Positions 1 through 7,802 of a DNA stretch of 64,000 nt are shown in pieces. Made by a program: the position numbers and the translations under genes. Origin of the DNA: Actinomycetospora corticicola (lineage in GTDB: Bacteria; Actinomycetota; Actinomycetes; Mycobacteriales; Pseudonocardiaceae). The notes beneath the pieces were generated by a model. The model made no database searches, had not been told where the DNA came from, and saw nothing but the letters and a program-made list of their open reading frames with translations. Position 1 is the stretch's first letter; every line of letters starts with the position of its first letter. The DNA is taken from the NCBI RefSeq assembly GCF_013409505.1, contig NZ_JACCBN010000001.1, forward strand, positions 3,968,001 to 4,032,000. The letters are read 5' to 3'.

Positions 1-393
1 GTCCTCGGGCTCGTCGGGCTCCTCGGGCTCGGTCGGCACGACCACCGGGGCGCCCTCGGCGTCGACGACGGCCGCGTCACCGGTTCCCGCCGCCTGCGAG
101 GGCAGGTCCTCGGCCTCCTCCTCGGGGGTGCCCCCGAGCGCCTCACGGGCCGCGGCCAGGTCGGCCTCCGGGTCGACCTCGTCGTCGCCCTCGGGGACCT
201 CGCCGTCCGCACGCGCCTGCGCGGCGGCCCGGGCGACCTCGGCGTCGTCGAGGGTGGCCGGGGCCTCCTCGGTGCTGAGGTCGGAGCCCTCGCGGATGAT
301 CACACCGCGCGTGCGGGCCTCGCCCACGAGTTCGGGCTCACCGCCCTCGGGGCCGGTGGCGGGAACATCTGCGGAGGTCACTTCTTCTCTCAC
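1..393 (-). CDS. nusG: Transcription termination/antitermination factor NusG, N-terminal part (gene runs off the window)
   Basis: Only the first 131 codons lie in the window and none of the conserved NGN or KOW domain is visible. What is seen is a very acidic, Ala/Glu/Asp/Pro-rich extension, as is typical of the long N-terminus of actinobacterial NusG. The identification rests mainly on position directly downstream of secE in the same orientation, a near-universal arrangement. NusG binds RNA polymerase and couples elongation to Rho or the ribosome. The start is uncertain: GTG at 393 or an in-frame GTG at 381, with an AAGGAA purine run upstream that spaces poorly to the first and rather far from the second. 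Confidence 0.75.
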   Translation of the reverse strand, partial: MREEVTSADVPATGPEGGEPELVGEARTRGVIIREGSDLSTEEAPATLDDAEVARAAAQARADGEVPEGDDEVDPEADLAAAREALGGTPEEEAEDLPSQAAGTGDAAVVDAEGAPVVVPTEPEEPDEPED

Positions 394-455
394 TTCCTTC
401 GGGTGCGCGGCGTCGGACCGCACGGCGGGGCCGGCCGTGGCCGGTGGGCGGGCGG

Positions 456-833
456 TCAGCCGAACAGCGTGAAGGTCAGCTTCTGGAACCCGACGTCCAG
501 GAGCCCGACCAGGGTGACCATGAACGCCACGAAGACCAGGACCACCGCCGTGTACACGACGATCTGCCGGCGCGTCGGCCAGTGCACCTTGCGCAGCTCG
601 GCGACGACCTCCCGCAGGAAGCGACGCAACCGCGCGATGACGGAGCCCTCGGACCCCGTCGACCGGCCGTCGCGGGACGGGGTGGCCCCGCCCTTCGTGG
701 CGACCGACCCGGTCCCCGACTCGTCACCCGCGCCACGACGGCGTCGACCGGCGGCCGTGGTGGGACGGGCGTCGGCACGCGCGTCGTCGCCGTCGGGCCG
801 ATTGGCCCCGCGGCCGCTGCGCTCCTCGCTCAC
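456..833 (-). CDS. secE: Preprotein translocase subunit SecE
   Basis: A 125-residue protein. The last ~60 residues match SecE: an amphipathic helix with the conserved VVAELRKVHWPTR signature, then one membrane span (roughly residues 90-112). SecE stabilises SecY in the Sec channel. The first ~65 residues are a hydrophilic Arg/Gly/Asp-rich extension, common in actinobacterial SecE. A longer open frame runs upstream to 1073, but it passes through tRNA-Trp, so the GTG at 833 (reading MSEERSGRG) is chosen. nusG follows after about 63 nt, so the two are probably co-transcribed. Confidence 0.93.
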   Translation of the reverse strand: MSEERSGRGANRPDGDDARADARPTTAAGRRRRGAGDESGTGSVATKGGATPSRDGRSTGSEGSVIARLRRFLREVVAELRKVHWPTRRQIVVYTAVVLVFVAFMVTLVGLLDVGFQKLTFTLFG

Positions 834-855
834 TGTTCCGTCCTCACCCGGCCCT

Positions 856-881
856 CCGGCCGCCGAACGCTCGGCGGCCGG
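856..881 (-). terminator. GC-rich hairpin between tRNA-Trp and secE
   Basis: A perfect 11-bp stem (856-866 with 871-881) closes a 4-nt acgc loop. On the minus strand it lies directly after tRNA-Trp and about 23 nt before the secE start. There is no U-tract. It could end or attenuate tRNA-Trp transcription, or be a processing structure in a tRNA-secE-nusG transcript. Confidence 0.5.
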
Positions 882-919
882 CAACCGGGCGCCGTCTCGA
901 TGTCTGCACCGTCGCAGTG

Positions 920-992
<73 letters not shown>

Positions 993-1141
993 GTGGCGAC
1001 CCGTCGGGGGCCGCCGGGTGACGGGAACCCCGGGGCCGGACGTGCAGGTACGCACGCCGGACCGAGGACTCATCGCCCTTCACCGACCATGCTACGGCAC
1101 CCCGTCCGCGCCGATCGCGACGACCCCGCGGGCCGGGCACC

Positions 1142-1180
1142 GGCCCGACCTCCCGGCCCGACCTCCCGGCCCGACCTCCC
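1142..1180 (+). repeat. Three perfect tandem copies of a 13-nt unit upstream of aspC
   Basis: The unit ggcccgacctccc occurs three times head to tail (1142-1154, 1155-1167, 1168-1180), ending 40 nt before the aspartate aminotransferase start. It lies in the divergent gap between tRNA-Trp and that gene. It may be slippage-prone or part of a regulatory leader; nothing in the sequence decides this. Confidence 0.85.
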
Positions 1181-1220
1181 GGCGGAATCGGCGTGCGCGT
1201 GCGTGGGAGAATCCCATGAC

Positions 1221-2471
1221 ATGACCGCAGTCACGTCCTCGTCCTCGGGGGGCTCCTCCCCCGCCGCCACCGATCGGCGCATCTCCGAGCGCATCGGAGG
1301 GATCGCGGAGTCCGCGACGCTGGCCGTGGACGCCAAGGCGAAGGCGCTCAAGGCGGCGGGCCGCCCCGTGATCGGGTTCGGCGCCGGCGAGCCCGACTTC
1401 CCCACCCCGCAGCCGGTCGTCGACGCCGCGATCGCCGCGTGCAGCGACCCGAAGAACCACCGCTACTCCCCGGCCGGCGGGCTGCCCGAGCTGCGCGAGG
1501 CGGTCGCCGCCAAGACGCTGCGCGACTCCGGCTGGGAGGTGTCCGCCGCGCAGGTGCTCATCACCAACGGTGGCAAGCAGGCGGTGTTCGAGGCCTTCGC
1601 GACCGTCGTCGACGAGGGCGACGAGATCCTGCTGCCCGCGCCCTTCTGGACGACCTACCCGGAGGCCGCCCGGATGGCCGGCGGCGTCCCGGTGCAGGTG
1701 GACACCGACGCCACGACCGGCTTCCTGCCCACGGTCGAGGCCCTCGAGGCGGCGCGCACGCCGCGGACGAAGGTCCTCCTCTGGTGCTCGCCGTCCAACC
1801 CGACCGGCGCCGTCGCCCCGCGCGAGCTCGTCGAGGCCGTCGGACGCTGGGCCGAGGAGCACGGCATCTGGGTGATCGCCGACGAGATCTACGAGCACCT
1901 CGTCTACGACGGCGCCGAGCACGTGTCCATGCCGGTGGCGGTCCCCGGGATCGCCGACCGCTGCATCGTCGTGAACGGCGTCGCCAAGACCTACGCGATG
2001 ACCGGCTGGCGCGTCGGCTGGCTGATCGGCCCGACGGACGTCGTCAAGGCGGCGGCGAACATGCAGTCGCACGTCACCTCGAACGTCTGCAACGTCGCGC
2101 AGCGGGCCGCCCTCGCCGCGGTGTCCGGGCCGCTCGACGCGGTCGAGGAGATGCGGGCCGCCTTCGACCGTCGCCGGCGGACCATCGTCGAGATGCTCTC
2201 CGCCATCGACGGCGTCGAGTGCCCGACGCCGAAGGGCGCCTTCTACGCCTACGCCGACGTCCAGGGACTCCTGGGCAGGGAGCTGCGCGGGGAGCGCCCG
2301 AAGACGTCGGTCGACCTCGCCGCCGCGATCCTCGAGCACGCCGAGGTGGCCGTCGTCCCCGGTGAGGCGTTCGGGACGCCGGGCTACTTCCGGCTCTCCT
2401 ACGCCCTCGGCGACGACGACCTGCGGGCCGGCGTCAGCCGGATGGCCGATCTCCTCGCCGAGATGTCCTGA
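1221..2471 (+). CDS. aspC: Pyridoxal-phosphate aspartate aminotransferase (class I)
   Basis: A 416-residue fold-type I aminotransferase that moves the amino group of aspartate to 2-oxoglutarate, using PLP. Visible motifs are the N-terminal [12 protein letters not shown] substrate segment, CSPSNPTG near residue 190, [11 protein letters not shown], the PLP lysine in [12 protein letters not shown] near residue 256, and a C-terminal FRLSYA segment with the carboxylate-binding Arg. ATG 1221 is chosen because GGGAGA at 1205-1210 is a plausible ribosome site; the open frame extends upstream into tRNA-Trp. The gene diverges from tRNA-Trp/secE and converges on hadB. A closely related class I aminotransferase specificity cannot be excluded. 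Confidence 0.9.
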   Translation: MTAVTSSSSGGSSPAATDRRISERIGGIAESATLAVDAKAKALKAAGRPVIGFGAGEPDFPTPQPVVDAAIAACSDPKNHRYSPAGGLPELREAVAAKTLRDSGWEVSAAQVLITNGGKQAVFEAFATVVDEGDEILLPAPFWTTYPEAARMAGGVPVQVDTDATTGFLPTVEALEAARTPRTKVLLWCSPSNPTGAVAPRELVEAVGRWAEEHGIWVIADEIYEHLVYDGAEHVSMPVAVPGIADRCIVVNGVAKTYAMTGWRVGWLIGPTDVVKAAANMQSHVTSNVCNVAQRAALAAVSGPLDAVEEMRAAFDRRRRTIVEMLSAIDGVECPTPKGAFYAYADVQGLLGRELRGERPKTSVDLAAAILEHAEVAVVPGEAFGTPGYFRLSYALGDDDLRAGVSRMADLLAEMS

Positions 2472-2483
2472 GTCCACGACGGA

Positions 2484-2512
2484 CCGGCACGGGGGGACGC
2501 CCCTCGTGCCGG
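2484..2512. terminator. Bidirectional terminator hairpin between aspC and hadB
   Basis: A 13-bp stem with one G-T wobble closes a 3-nt loop (2484-2496 with 2500-2512). It is centred in the short gap between the convergent aspC and hadB ends, so it can serve both transcripts. Confidence 0.7.
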
Positions 2513-2532
2513 ACCGCGGGGCGGGAGTCCGC

Positions 2533-2952
2533 TCAGCGGCCGCGGACGACCGCGACGGCCTTGCCCAGGACGGCCTTGCCGTCCGGACCGACGGCGGTGA
2601 CCCCGAGGGTCACCGACCCGTCGTCGTCGACCGCCTTCACCGTGGCGCCGAGGATGACCGTCGCGCCCGCGTCGTCGTCCGGGACGACGACCGGGCGGGT
2701 GAAGCGCGTGCTGAACGACCGGACGGCCGCGGGGTCCCCGGCCCAGTCCGCGACGAACTGTGCGGCGAGCGCCATCGTCAGCATCCCGTGGGCGATGACG
2801 CCGGGGAGGCCCACCGCCGTGGCGGTACGCTCGTTCCAGTGGATCGGGTTGAGGTCGCCGGACGCGCCCGCGTACCGGACGAGGTCGGCGCGGGTGAGCG
2901 TGACCGGGCGATTCTCGAGCTCGTCGCCGACGGAGACCGCAGGCACGCTCAT
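2533..2952 (-). CDS. hadB: MaoC-like (3R)-hydroxyacyl dehydratase subunit, HadB type
   Basis: A 139-residue single hot-dog domain. It carries the hydratase-2 signature YAGASGDLNPIHWNE (about residues 27-41), whose Asp and His are the catalytic pair, followed by GVIAHGMLTMALAAQFV. In mycobacteria HadB is the catalytic partner that dehydrates 3-hydroxyacyl-ACP in FAS-II as a heterodimer with HadA. Here hadA lies just upstream on the same strand, and the hadB start overlaps the hadA stop by 4 nt, so the two are translationally coupled. No hadC lies between hadB and secE; instead aspC converges on this gene. The true substrate in an organism that probably lacks mycolates is open. Confidence 0.85.
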   Translation of the reverse strand: MSVPAVSVGDELENRPVTLTRADLVRYAGASGDLNPIHWNERTATAVGLPGVIAHGMLTMALAAQFVADWAGDPAAVRSFSTRFTRPVVVPDDDAGATVILGATVKAVDDDGSVTLGVTAVGPDGKAVLGKAVAVVRGR

Positions 2953-3398
2953 GCGTCCGCCCCGGCCCGCCCGACGAGGGTGGCGGTGCTGACCAGCACC
3001 GCGACACCGTCGGGGTCGGTCACGTCGCACCGGAAGGTGACGACGTCGTTGCCCGCGAGTTCCTTGATCTCCGCGACGGTCACGACCGTCGTGAGCACGT
3101 CACCGGCCACCACGGGCCGGTGCAGCTCGAACGACTGGTCGCGGTGGACGACGCGGGTGAAGTCCAGGCCGAGGGCCGGGTCGTCGACCACCTCACGCGT
3201 GGCCTCCCAGGTGAACACGACCGGGAAGGTCGGCGGGGCCACCACGTCCGCGTGACCGGCCACCCGGGCCGCCTCCACGTCGGTGTGTACCGCATCGGTG
3301 GCCCCGACGGCCCGTGCGAACTCACGGACCTTCTCGGCCCCCACCCGGTAGGTGCGGGCCGGCCAGGTGCGACCGACGAAGGAGGCGTCCAGCGGCAC
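2949..3398 (-). CDS. hadA: MaoC-like dehydratase partner subunit, HadA type (FAS1-like N-terminal domain)
   Basis: A 149-residue hot-dog protein in the MaoC_dehydrat_N/HadA family. Family features are the opening DASFVGRTWPA, the V-A-PPTFPVVFTWEA segment near residues 50-63 and HRDQSFELHRPVVAGD near residues 80-95. It lacks the D-x4-H catalytic pair present in HadB, as expected for the substrate-binding partner. The GTG at 3398 is used; the open frame continues upstream through rpmG and tRNA-Met but cannot be coding there. It lies 13 nt after the rpmG stop and overlaps hadB, giving an rpmG-hadA-hadB unit like that of mycobacteria. Confidence 0.86.
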   Translation of the reverse strand: MPLDASFVGRTWPARTYRVGAEKVREFARAVGATDAVHTDVEAARVAGHADVVAPPTFPVVFTWEATREVVDDPALGLDFTRVVHRDQSFELHRPVVAGDVLTTVVTVAEIKELAGNDVVTFRCDVTDPDGVAVLVSTATLVGRAGADA

Positions 3399-3411
3399 GG
3401 CGGGCGTCGAC

Positions 3412-3576
3412 CTAGCGGGTCTCGCGGTGCCCGCGGTGGGTGCCGCAGTTCGGGCAGAACTTCTTGATGGTGAGCCGGTCGGGGTCGTTCCGCCGGTTCT
3501 TGCGCGTGATGTAGTTGCGGTTCTTGCACTCCTCGCACGCGAGCGTGATCTTCGGGCGCACGTCGGTTGCGGCCAT
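3412..3576 (-). CDS. rpmG: 50S ribosomal protein L33
   Basis: A 54-residue basic protein reading [17 protein letters not shown] at the start and ending in GHRETR. It contains the L33 core with two CxxC pairs (CEEC and CPNC), so it is the zinc-binding form. It belongs to the large ribosomal subunit near the E site. It is translated from ATG 3576, with GAGAGGAC upstream. It heads the rpmG-hadA-hadB group and follows tRNA-Met and tRNA-Thr on the same strand, matching the mycobacterial rpmG2 context. Confidence 0.96.
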   Translation of the reverse strand: MAATDVRPKITLACEECKNRNYITRKNRRNDPDRLTIKKFCPNCGTHRGHRETR

Positions 3577-3616
3577 GGGAGTGTCCTCTCGAGTACTACG
3601 ACTTCGTCTGTTCCGG

Positions 3617-3689
3617 TAGCGGTGGCCGGACTTGAACCGGCGACACAGCGATTATGAGCCGCTTGCTCTGCCACCTGAGCTACACCGCC
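3617..3689 (-). tRNA. tRNA-Met (anticodon CAT)
   Basis: A minus-strand cloverleaf with acceptor GGCGGTG opposite CACCGCT (a G-U first pair), D-arm AGCTCAGGTGG, anticodon CAT in the segment GGCTCATAATCGC, and T-arm GGTTCAAGT. A paired first acceptor base pair argues for an elongator rather than an initiator. Ile-tRNA(k2C) also carries a CAT anticodon and cannot be excluded without identity-element analysis. Confidence 0.9.
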
Positions 3690-3702
3690 ACGGCATGACG
3701 AA

Positions 3703-3726
3703 ACCGGCGGGTACGTTCCCGCCGGT
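3703..3726 (-). terminator. Hairpin between tRNA-Thr and tRNA-Met
   Basis: A perfect 9-bp stem ACCGGCGGG/CCCGCCGGT closes a 6-nt loop. It lies just downstream of tRNA-Thr on the minus strand and is followed by TTTCGTC, so it may be a terminator or a processing hairpin between the two tRNAs. Confidence 0.5.
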
Positions 3727-3738
3727 CTCCTCTCGCCG

Positions 3739-3811
3739 AGCCCCTTTACGGAATCGAACCGTAGACCTTCTCCTTACCATGGAGACGCTCTGCCGACTGA
3801 GCTAAAGGGGC
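3739..3811 (-). tRNA. tRNA-Thr (anticodon GGT)
   Basis: A minus-strand cloverleaf with acceptor GCCCCTT opposite AAGGGGC, D-arm TAGCTCAGTCGG, anticodon loop ATGGTAA with anticodon GGT, and T-arm GGTTCGATT. The discriminator is T73. It heads a small tRNA pair upstream of rpmG. Confidence 0.96.
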
Positions 3812-3826
3812 CAGTCCTGCTGCAGT

Positions 3827-5887
3827 TCAGGCCGCCCCGGGAGTGCCGGGCGCCGTCTCTGCGGGCGGTGACCAGCGTACAGGGCCGCCCTCCGCGCCCT
3901 GTGCGGCACCCCCTGCCTCGGCGAGCGCGTCCAGCCACTGCTCGAGACACCCGGCGGGCAGGGGCCGGGAGACCAGGTACCCCTGGGCCACGTCGCATCC
4001 CATCTCCGCGAGCGCGGTGCGCACGGCGGCGCTCTCGACGCCCTCGGCGACCACCGTGAGGCCCAGCGTGTGGCCCATCTCGACGATCGCCCGCACGACG
4101 GCGACGTCCCCCGACTCCGTGCCCATGCCGAGCACGAAACTCTTGTCGATCTTCACCGTGTCCACCGGCAGCCGGCGCAGGTGTGCCAGGGAGGACTGCC
4201 CCGTGCCGAAGTCGTCCACGGCGAGCCGGCACCCGAGCGCGTGGAGGCGGCGCAGGGCGGGCAGGGCCTGGTCCCGCTCCACCGAGACCCCGCTCTCGGT
4301 CACCTCCAGCGTCAGCAGTTCGGGCGGCACGCCGTGGCGGGTGAGCGCCGCGGCCACCACCTCGGGGAAGTCGTCGTCCAGCGATCCCACCGACAGGTTC
4401 ACCGCCACCGAGAGCCGGCGGCCCCGGTCGAGCCAGCGGCGGGCCGCGGCCAGGGCCTCGTCGAGGACGAAGCGGGTGAGCCCGCCGATCTGCCCGGTGG
4501 CCTCCAGGACCGGGACGAACTCGTCGGGCAGGAGCGCCCCCAGCTCCGGGTGCTCCCAGCGCGCGAGCGCCTCCACCCCCAGCACCGTGCGGCCCTCGAG
4601 GGAGACGGTCGGCTGGTAGTGCACGCGCAGGTGACCGTCGGTGACCGCGGGCCCGAAGCCGCGGATCACGGCGAGCCTCCGGTCCGCGCGTTCGCCCATG
4701 CTCGGCTCGTAGCAGCGCACCGGACCGGCGGCGCGGGCCGCGGTGAGCGCGACGTCGGCGCGGGCGAGCAGGCGCGACGCGAGCGCGTGCGGGTCGCGCT
4801 CACCGGCGAGCCCGGGGACCCCCGCCGCCGCCACGCCCACGAGGACCGGCGCCTCGAACGGGATGCCCTCGAGGAGCAGCGGCCGCGCGAGGTGCTCGCG
4901 CATCTCCTCCGCGCTGAGCTTCGCGGTGCCCGGGTCGACCCCGGCGACGACGACGGCGAAGGTGTCGCCCTCGAGCCGCGCCGCGAGGCGGGCGCCGGGG
5001 GCGACGCTCGCGGCCCGCACGCTGTCGCAGACCGCGCCGAGACGGCGGGCCGCGAGGGCGACGAAGTGCTCGCCCCCGGCGTGCCCGAGGGTGTCGTTGA
5101 CCTGGTCGAGGAGTCCGAACGAGACGACCGCGACCGCCCCCGTGCCGTCGCCCAGCTCGCGCGCGCACGCCTGGAGGAACCCGGACCGGTTGAGCAGGCG
5201 GGTCTGCGGGTCGAGATGGGCGTCGCGCCGCAACCGCGCCTCGAGCCGGGTGTTCTCCACCTCGGCGCCGACCTGTCGGGCGATCGTGGCCAGGAGGGCG
5301 AGCTCGCCCCGGACGACGGACGGCCGCGGGCGGGCCCGGCCGCCCGGCCGGCGCGACCCGCCGCGACCGGGGTCGTGGATCTCCACCACCCCGCGGCGGG
5401 CCCGGACCACGTGGGAGGACATCGGTTCGCCGGCGGCGTCGTAGAGCTCGGGCGCGGCGACGGGGGCGACCAGCACCTCGGTCGCGCGTCGGGCCGCCAT
5501 CCAGCCCCGGACCGCGGGCGGCGCGGTGCGGCGGTGCCAGCGGGAGGCCCCCCGGGCGGGGCTGAACGCCTCGTCCGGGGCGACGAGGTCGACGGCCCGG
5601 ACGTCCCCGGGCAGTGGCACCCCCGCGTACTCGACCACGGAGGCGACGGCGAGGACCACGCGCCGGGCGTCGTAGCGGACCCGCAGCGCCTCGGCGACCG
5701 CCCGGGCCGCGATGCGCCCGTCGTCGGCGCCCCGGCGGCTCGCGTGCGCAGCGAGGGCCCGCCCGACGGCACCCAGCGTCCGCAGGTCGGACGAGCGGCG
5801 GCGCCGGGACGCCCGCAGCGCCGCGGCGACGACCACGAGCAGGCACACCGCACCCGCCGCGACGCTCGCGAGGACCGGCCCGGTCAC
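3827..5887 (-). CDS. Membrane-anchored GAF?-GGDEF(degenerate)-EAL cyclic-di-GMP protein
   Basis: A 686-residue protein with one N-terminal membrane span (about residues 5-28). A ~170-residue sensor-like segment follows, then a GGDEF-fold domain (about 220-385) and an EAL domain (about 410-665). The diguanylate cyclase signature is degraded to EGDTF near residue 307, so synthesis of c-di-GMP is unlikely, although GTP binding remains possible. The EAL domain keeps GVEALARW near 440, NLSVGSL, the metal-binding DDFGTG near 558, KIDKSFV and VAEGVE, so phosphodiesterase activity is plausible. The start is GTG 5887, preceded by an untranslated leader. The gene stands alone, diverging from cinA and running toward the tRNA-Thr gene. 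Confidence 0.88.
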   Translation of the reverse strand: MTGPVLASVAAGAVCLLVVVAAALRASRRRRSSDLRTLGAVGRALAAHASRRGADDGRIAARAVAEALRVRYDARRVVLAVASVVEYAGVPLPGDVRAVDLVAPDEAFSPARGASRWHRRTAPPAVRGWMAARRATEVLVAPVAAPELYDAAGEPMSSHVVRARRGVVEIHDPGRGGSRRPGGRARPRPSVVRGELALLATIARQVGAEVENTRLEARLRRDAHLDPQTRLLNRSGFLQACARELGDGTGAVAVVSFGLLDQVNDTLGHAGGEHFVALAARRLGAVCDSVRAASVAPGARLAARLEGDTFAVVVAGVDPGTAKLSAEEMREHLARPLLLEGIPFEAPVLVGVAAAGVPGLAGERDPHALASRLLARADVALTAARAAGPVRCYEPSMGERADRRLAVIRGFGPAVTDGHLRVHYQPTVSLEGRTVLGVEALARWEHPELGALLPDEFVPVLEATGQIGGLTRFVLDEALAAARRWLDRGRRLSVAVNLSVGSLDDDFPEVVAAALTRHGVPPELLTLEVTESGVSVERDQALPALRRLHALGCRLAVDDFGTGQSSLAHLRRLPVDTVKIDKSFVLGMGTESGDVAVVRAIVEMGHTLGLTVVAEGVESAAVRTALAEMGCDVAQGYLVSRPLPAGCLEQWLDALAEAGGAAQGAEGGPVRWSPPAETAPGTPGAA

Positions 5888-6232
5888 CGCCGGGCCCCGC
5901 TGGCGGGACGGGCCGGGCGGGCACGGGTCGACCGTGCGGGGCGGAGCGTGGGCGTCGACGACCGCACCGCTCCCACCTCCGCCTCGTCCCGACGCGCTCC
6001 GGCGTCACCCCATCAGGTACCCGCTCACTCTACGCAAGAATCCTGGCGAATCCGGGGCGCCGTACATCACCCGGATGAACCAATTGTGGGAAACCGAGCG
6101 TCCGAGCGACCCGGAGCGTCACGCTGAGGTGCGTCTCCCCCACGGTCGGGCACCGCTGCAGCCGTCCGGCGGACCGGGCTCGGCCCTGGTGGGATGACGG
6201 GGTCGCAGCGTCGTCGCCACGAGGAGGAGCGG
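5888..6232. other. Divergent intergenic region between the GGDEF/EAL gene and cinA
   Basis: About 345 nt with no convincing gene. On the minus strand TAGAGT around 6033-6038 resembles a -10 box and would give the GGDEF/EAL mRNA a leader of roughly 140 nt. I see no conserved c-di-GMP riboswitch core, and the only open frames are out-of-frame extensions of neighbouring shadows. A strong ribosome site for cinA lies at the right edge. Confidence 0.4.
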
Positions 6233-7534
6233 ATGGCCGCGGGAGCACGGGTCACGGCGGGCATCGTCGCCACCGGCAGCGAGTTGCTCGCGGGCCGGGT
6301 GCGGGACGCCAACGGGCCCTGGATCGCCGAGCGTCTCGGTCGGCTGGGGATCGACGTCACCGAGATCGTCCTGGTGGGCGACCGTCCCGAGGAGATGGCG
6401 GCCGCGCTGCGGTCCCTCGCGGGCCTCGACCTCGTCGTCACCAGCGGCGGTCTCGGTCCCACCGCGGACGACCTGACCGCCGCCGTCGTCGCGGACCTGA
6501 CCGGCCGACCGCTCGAGCTCGACGAGCACATGGAGAAGGTGGTCGGCGACATCATCGCCCGCTTCGCGGACCGCCTGAACTGGGACGCGGACGCCCTGGC
6601 CGAGGCGAACCGGAAGCAGGCCATGGTCCCGCGGGGGGCCACGGCCATCCCGCCGGTCGGGACCGCGCCCGGGCTCGCCGTACCGCCCGGGGACGACTAC
6701 CGCCCCACCGTGCTGGTGCTCCCCGGCCCGCCGCGCGAGGTGCAGGGGATGTGGGACGACGCGGTCGCCTCCGCGCCGGTCCAGGCCCTGCTCGAGCGCA
6801 CGGAGCCGTTCGCCGAGACCCACCTGCGGCTGTTCGGGGTGCCGGAGTCCGAGATCGCCGCGACGCTGCGCGCGGTCGGGGAGCACACCGACCTCGCGCC
6901 GTTGGAGATCGTCACCTGCCTGCGCGACTTCGCCCTCGAGGTCGACCTGCGCCGCGCCCCGGGCGACGAGGCCGCCGCGGTCGCGCACGACGCCGTCGTC
7001 GCCGAGATCGACGCCCGCCACGGTGCGGCGGTGTTCTCCCGGACCGGCGAGACCATCGACGAGATCCTGTTCGACCTGCTCTCGGGCCACACCATCGCCA
7101 CCGCCGAGTCCTGCACCGGCGGCCTGCTCGCCGGTCGGCTCACCGAGCCCGCCGGCGCGTCCGCCCACGTGCAGGGCGGCATCGTCTCGTACTCGAACGA
7201 GGCGAAGGCGAACCTCCTCGGCGTCCCGCAGCAGGTCCTCGACACCCACGGGGCGGTGTCCACCCAGGCCGTGCAGGCGATGGCCCGGGGGGCGATCGAG
7301 CGGTTCGGGGTGGACGTCGCGGTGGCGATCAGCGGGATCGCGGGGCCGGGGGGCGGCACCGAGGAGAAGCCGGTCGGCTACGTCTGCTTCTGCGTGCGCA
7401 CCGCGGACGGCACCGAGATCGTCCGCGACCCGGTGCTGCCCGGGGCGCGCGGCGACGTGCGGGAGCGCTCCGTCGTGCTCGCGATGCACCTCGTCCGGCG
7501 CATCCTCACCCCGCGGGATCAGGCGGTCAGCTGA
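6233..7534 (+). CDS. cinA: CinA family protein (molybdopterin-binding-like plus nicotinamide-nucleotide amidase domains)
   Basis: A 433-residue two-domain CinA. Residues 5-175 form the molybdopterin-binding-like (COG1058) domain with TGSELLAGRV and TSGGLGPTADDLT. Residues ~275-430 form the PncC-type amidase domain, with the nucleophile serine in ATAESCTGGLLAG near 292 and AISGIAGPGGGTEEKPVG. The family deamidates nicotinamide mononucleotide and hydrolyses ADP-ribose during NAD turnover. ATG 6233 is preferred because GAGGAGGAG at 6221-6229 precedes it; an in-frame ATG 39 nt upstream has no such site. Its 3' end overlaps a small membrane-protein gene on the other strand. Confidence 0.93.
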   Translation: MAAGARVTAGIVATGSELLAGRVRDANGPWIAERLGRLGIDVTEIVLVGDRPEEMAAALRSLAGLDLVVTSGGLGPTADDLTAAVVADLTGRPLELDEHMEKVVGDIIARFADRLNWDADALAEANRKQAMVPRGATAIPPVGTAPGLAVPPGDDYRPTVLVLPGPPREVQGMWDDAVASAPVQALLERTEPFAETHLRLFGVPESEIAATLRAVGEHTDLAPLEIVTCLRDFALEVDLRRAPGDEAAAVAHDAVVAEIDARHGAAVFSRTGETIDEILFDLLSGHTIATAESCTGGLLAGRLTEPAGASAHVQGGIVSYSNEAKANLLGVPQQVLDTHGAVSTQAVQAMARGAIERFGVDVAVAISGIAGPGGGTEEKPVGYVCFCVRTADGTEIVRDPVLPGARGDVRERSVVLAMHLVRRILTPRDQAVS

Positions 7535-7686
7535 CGGAAGAACCGGATGATCTGCTCGACCGCCTGGCCGATCGCGGCGAGGACGGCGCGGACGAGGGCG
7601 GCGGCGTTGTCGGGCTGGGCGATGACGAAGTAGAGCACGATCGCGACGACGGCTAGGATGATCAGGAGCCGCACACGGGGGTTCAT
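7519..7686 (-). CDS. Small single-span membrane protein, unknown function
   Basis: A 55-residue protein beginning MNPRVRLLIILAVVAIVLYF. It has a basic N-terminus and one strong membrane helix (residues 6-23), then an amphipathic tail ending in FFRQLTA. Short proteins of this layout are common and conserved near cinA in actinobacteria, but no function is recognised. ATG 7686 is chosen over the upstream GTG at 7716. The gene converges on cinA and overlaps its end by 16 nt. Confidence 0.65.
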   Translation of the reverse strand: MNPRVRLLIILAVVAIVLYFVIAQPDNAAALVRAVLAAIGQAVEQIIRFFRQLTA

Positions 7687-7802
7687 CGCGTCCTTCCGAC
7701 GGTCTCGCACACCCACCCGGGTCGCGTCGGCGCCGACCGTAACGTGACCACCCCCTCGCGGGGGGTCGTTCGGCGACGTGTCGCGGGGTCGGCTCGGGCA
7801 CC

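Noticed and set aside
2949-3674. Extended hadA frame reaching 3674
   Set aside because: The extra part is antiphase reading of rpmG and tRNA-Met; rpmG is a complete ribosomal protein gene there.
4070-6127. 685-codon plus-strand frame opposite the GGDEF/EAL gene
   Set aside because: Shadow frame; the minus strand encodes recognisable EAL motifs and the plus frame has none.
5888-6232. c-di-GMP riboswitch in the leader of the GGDEF/EAL gene
   Set aside because: A long leader is plausible, but I could not find the conserved GEMM core or a matching fold.
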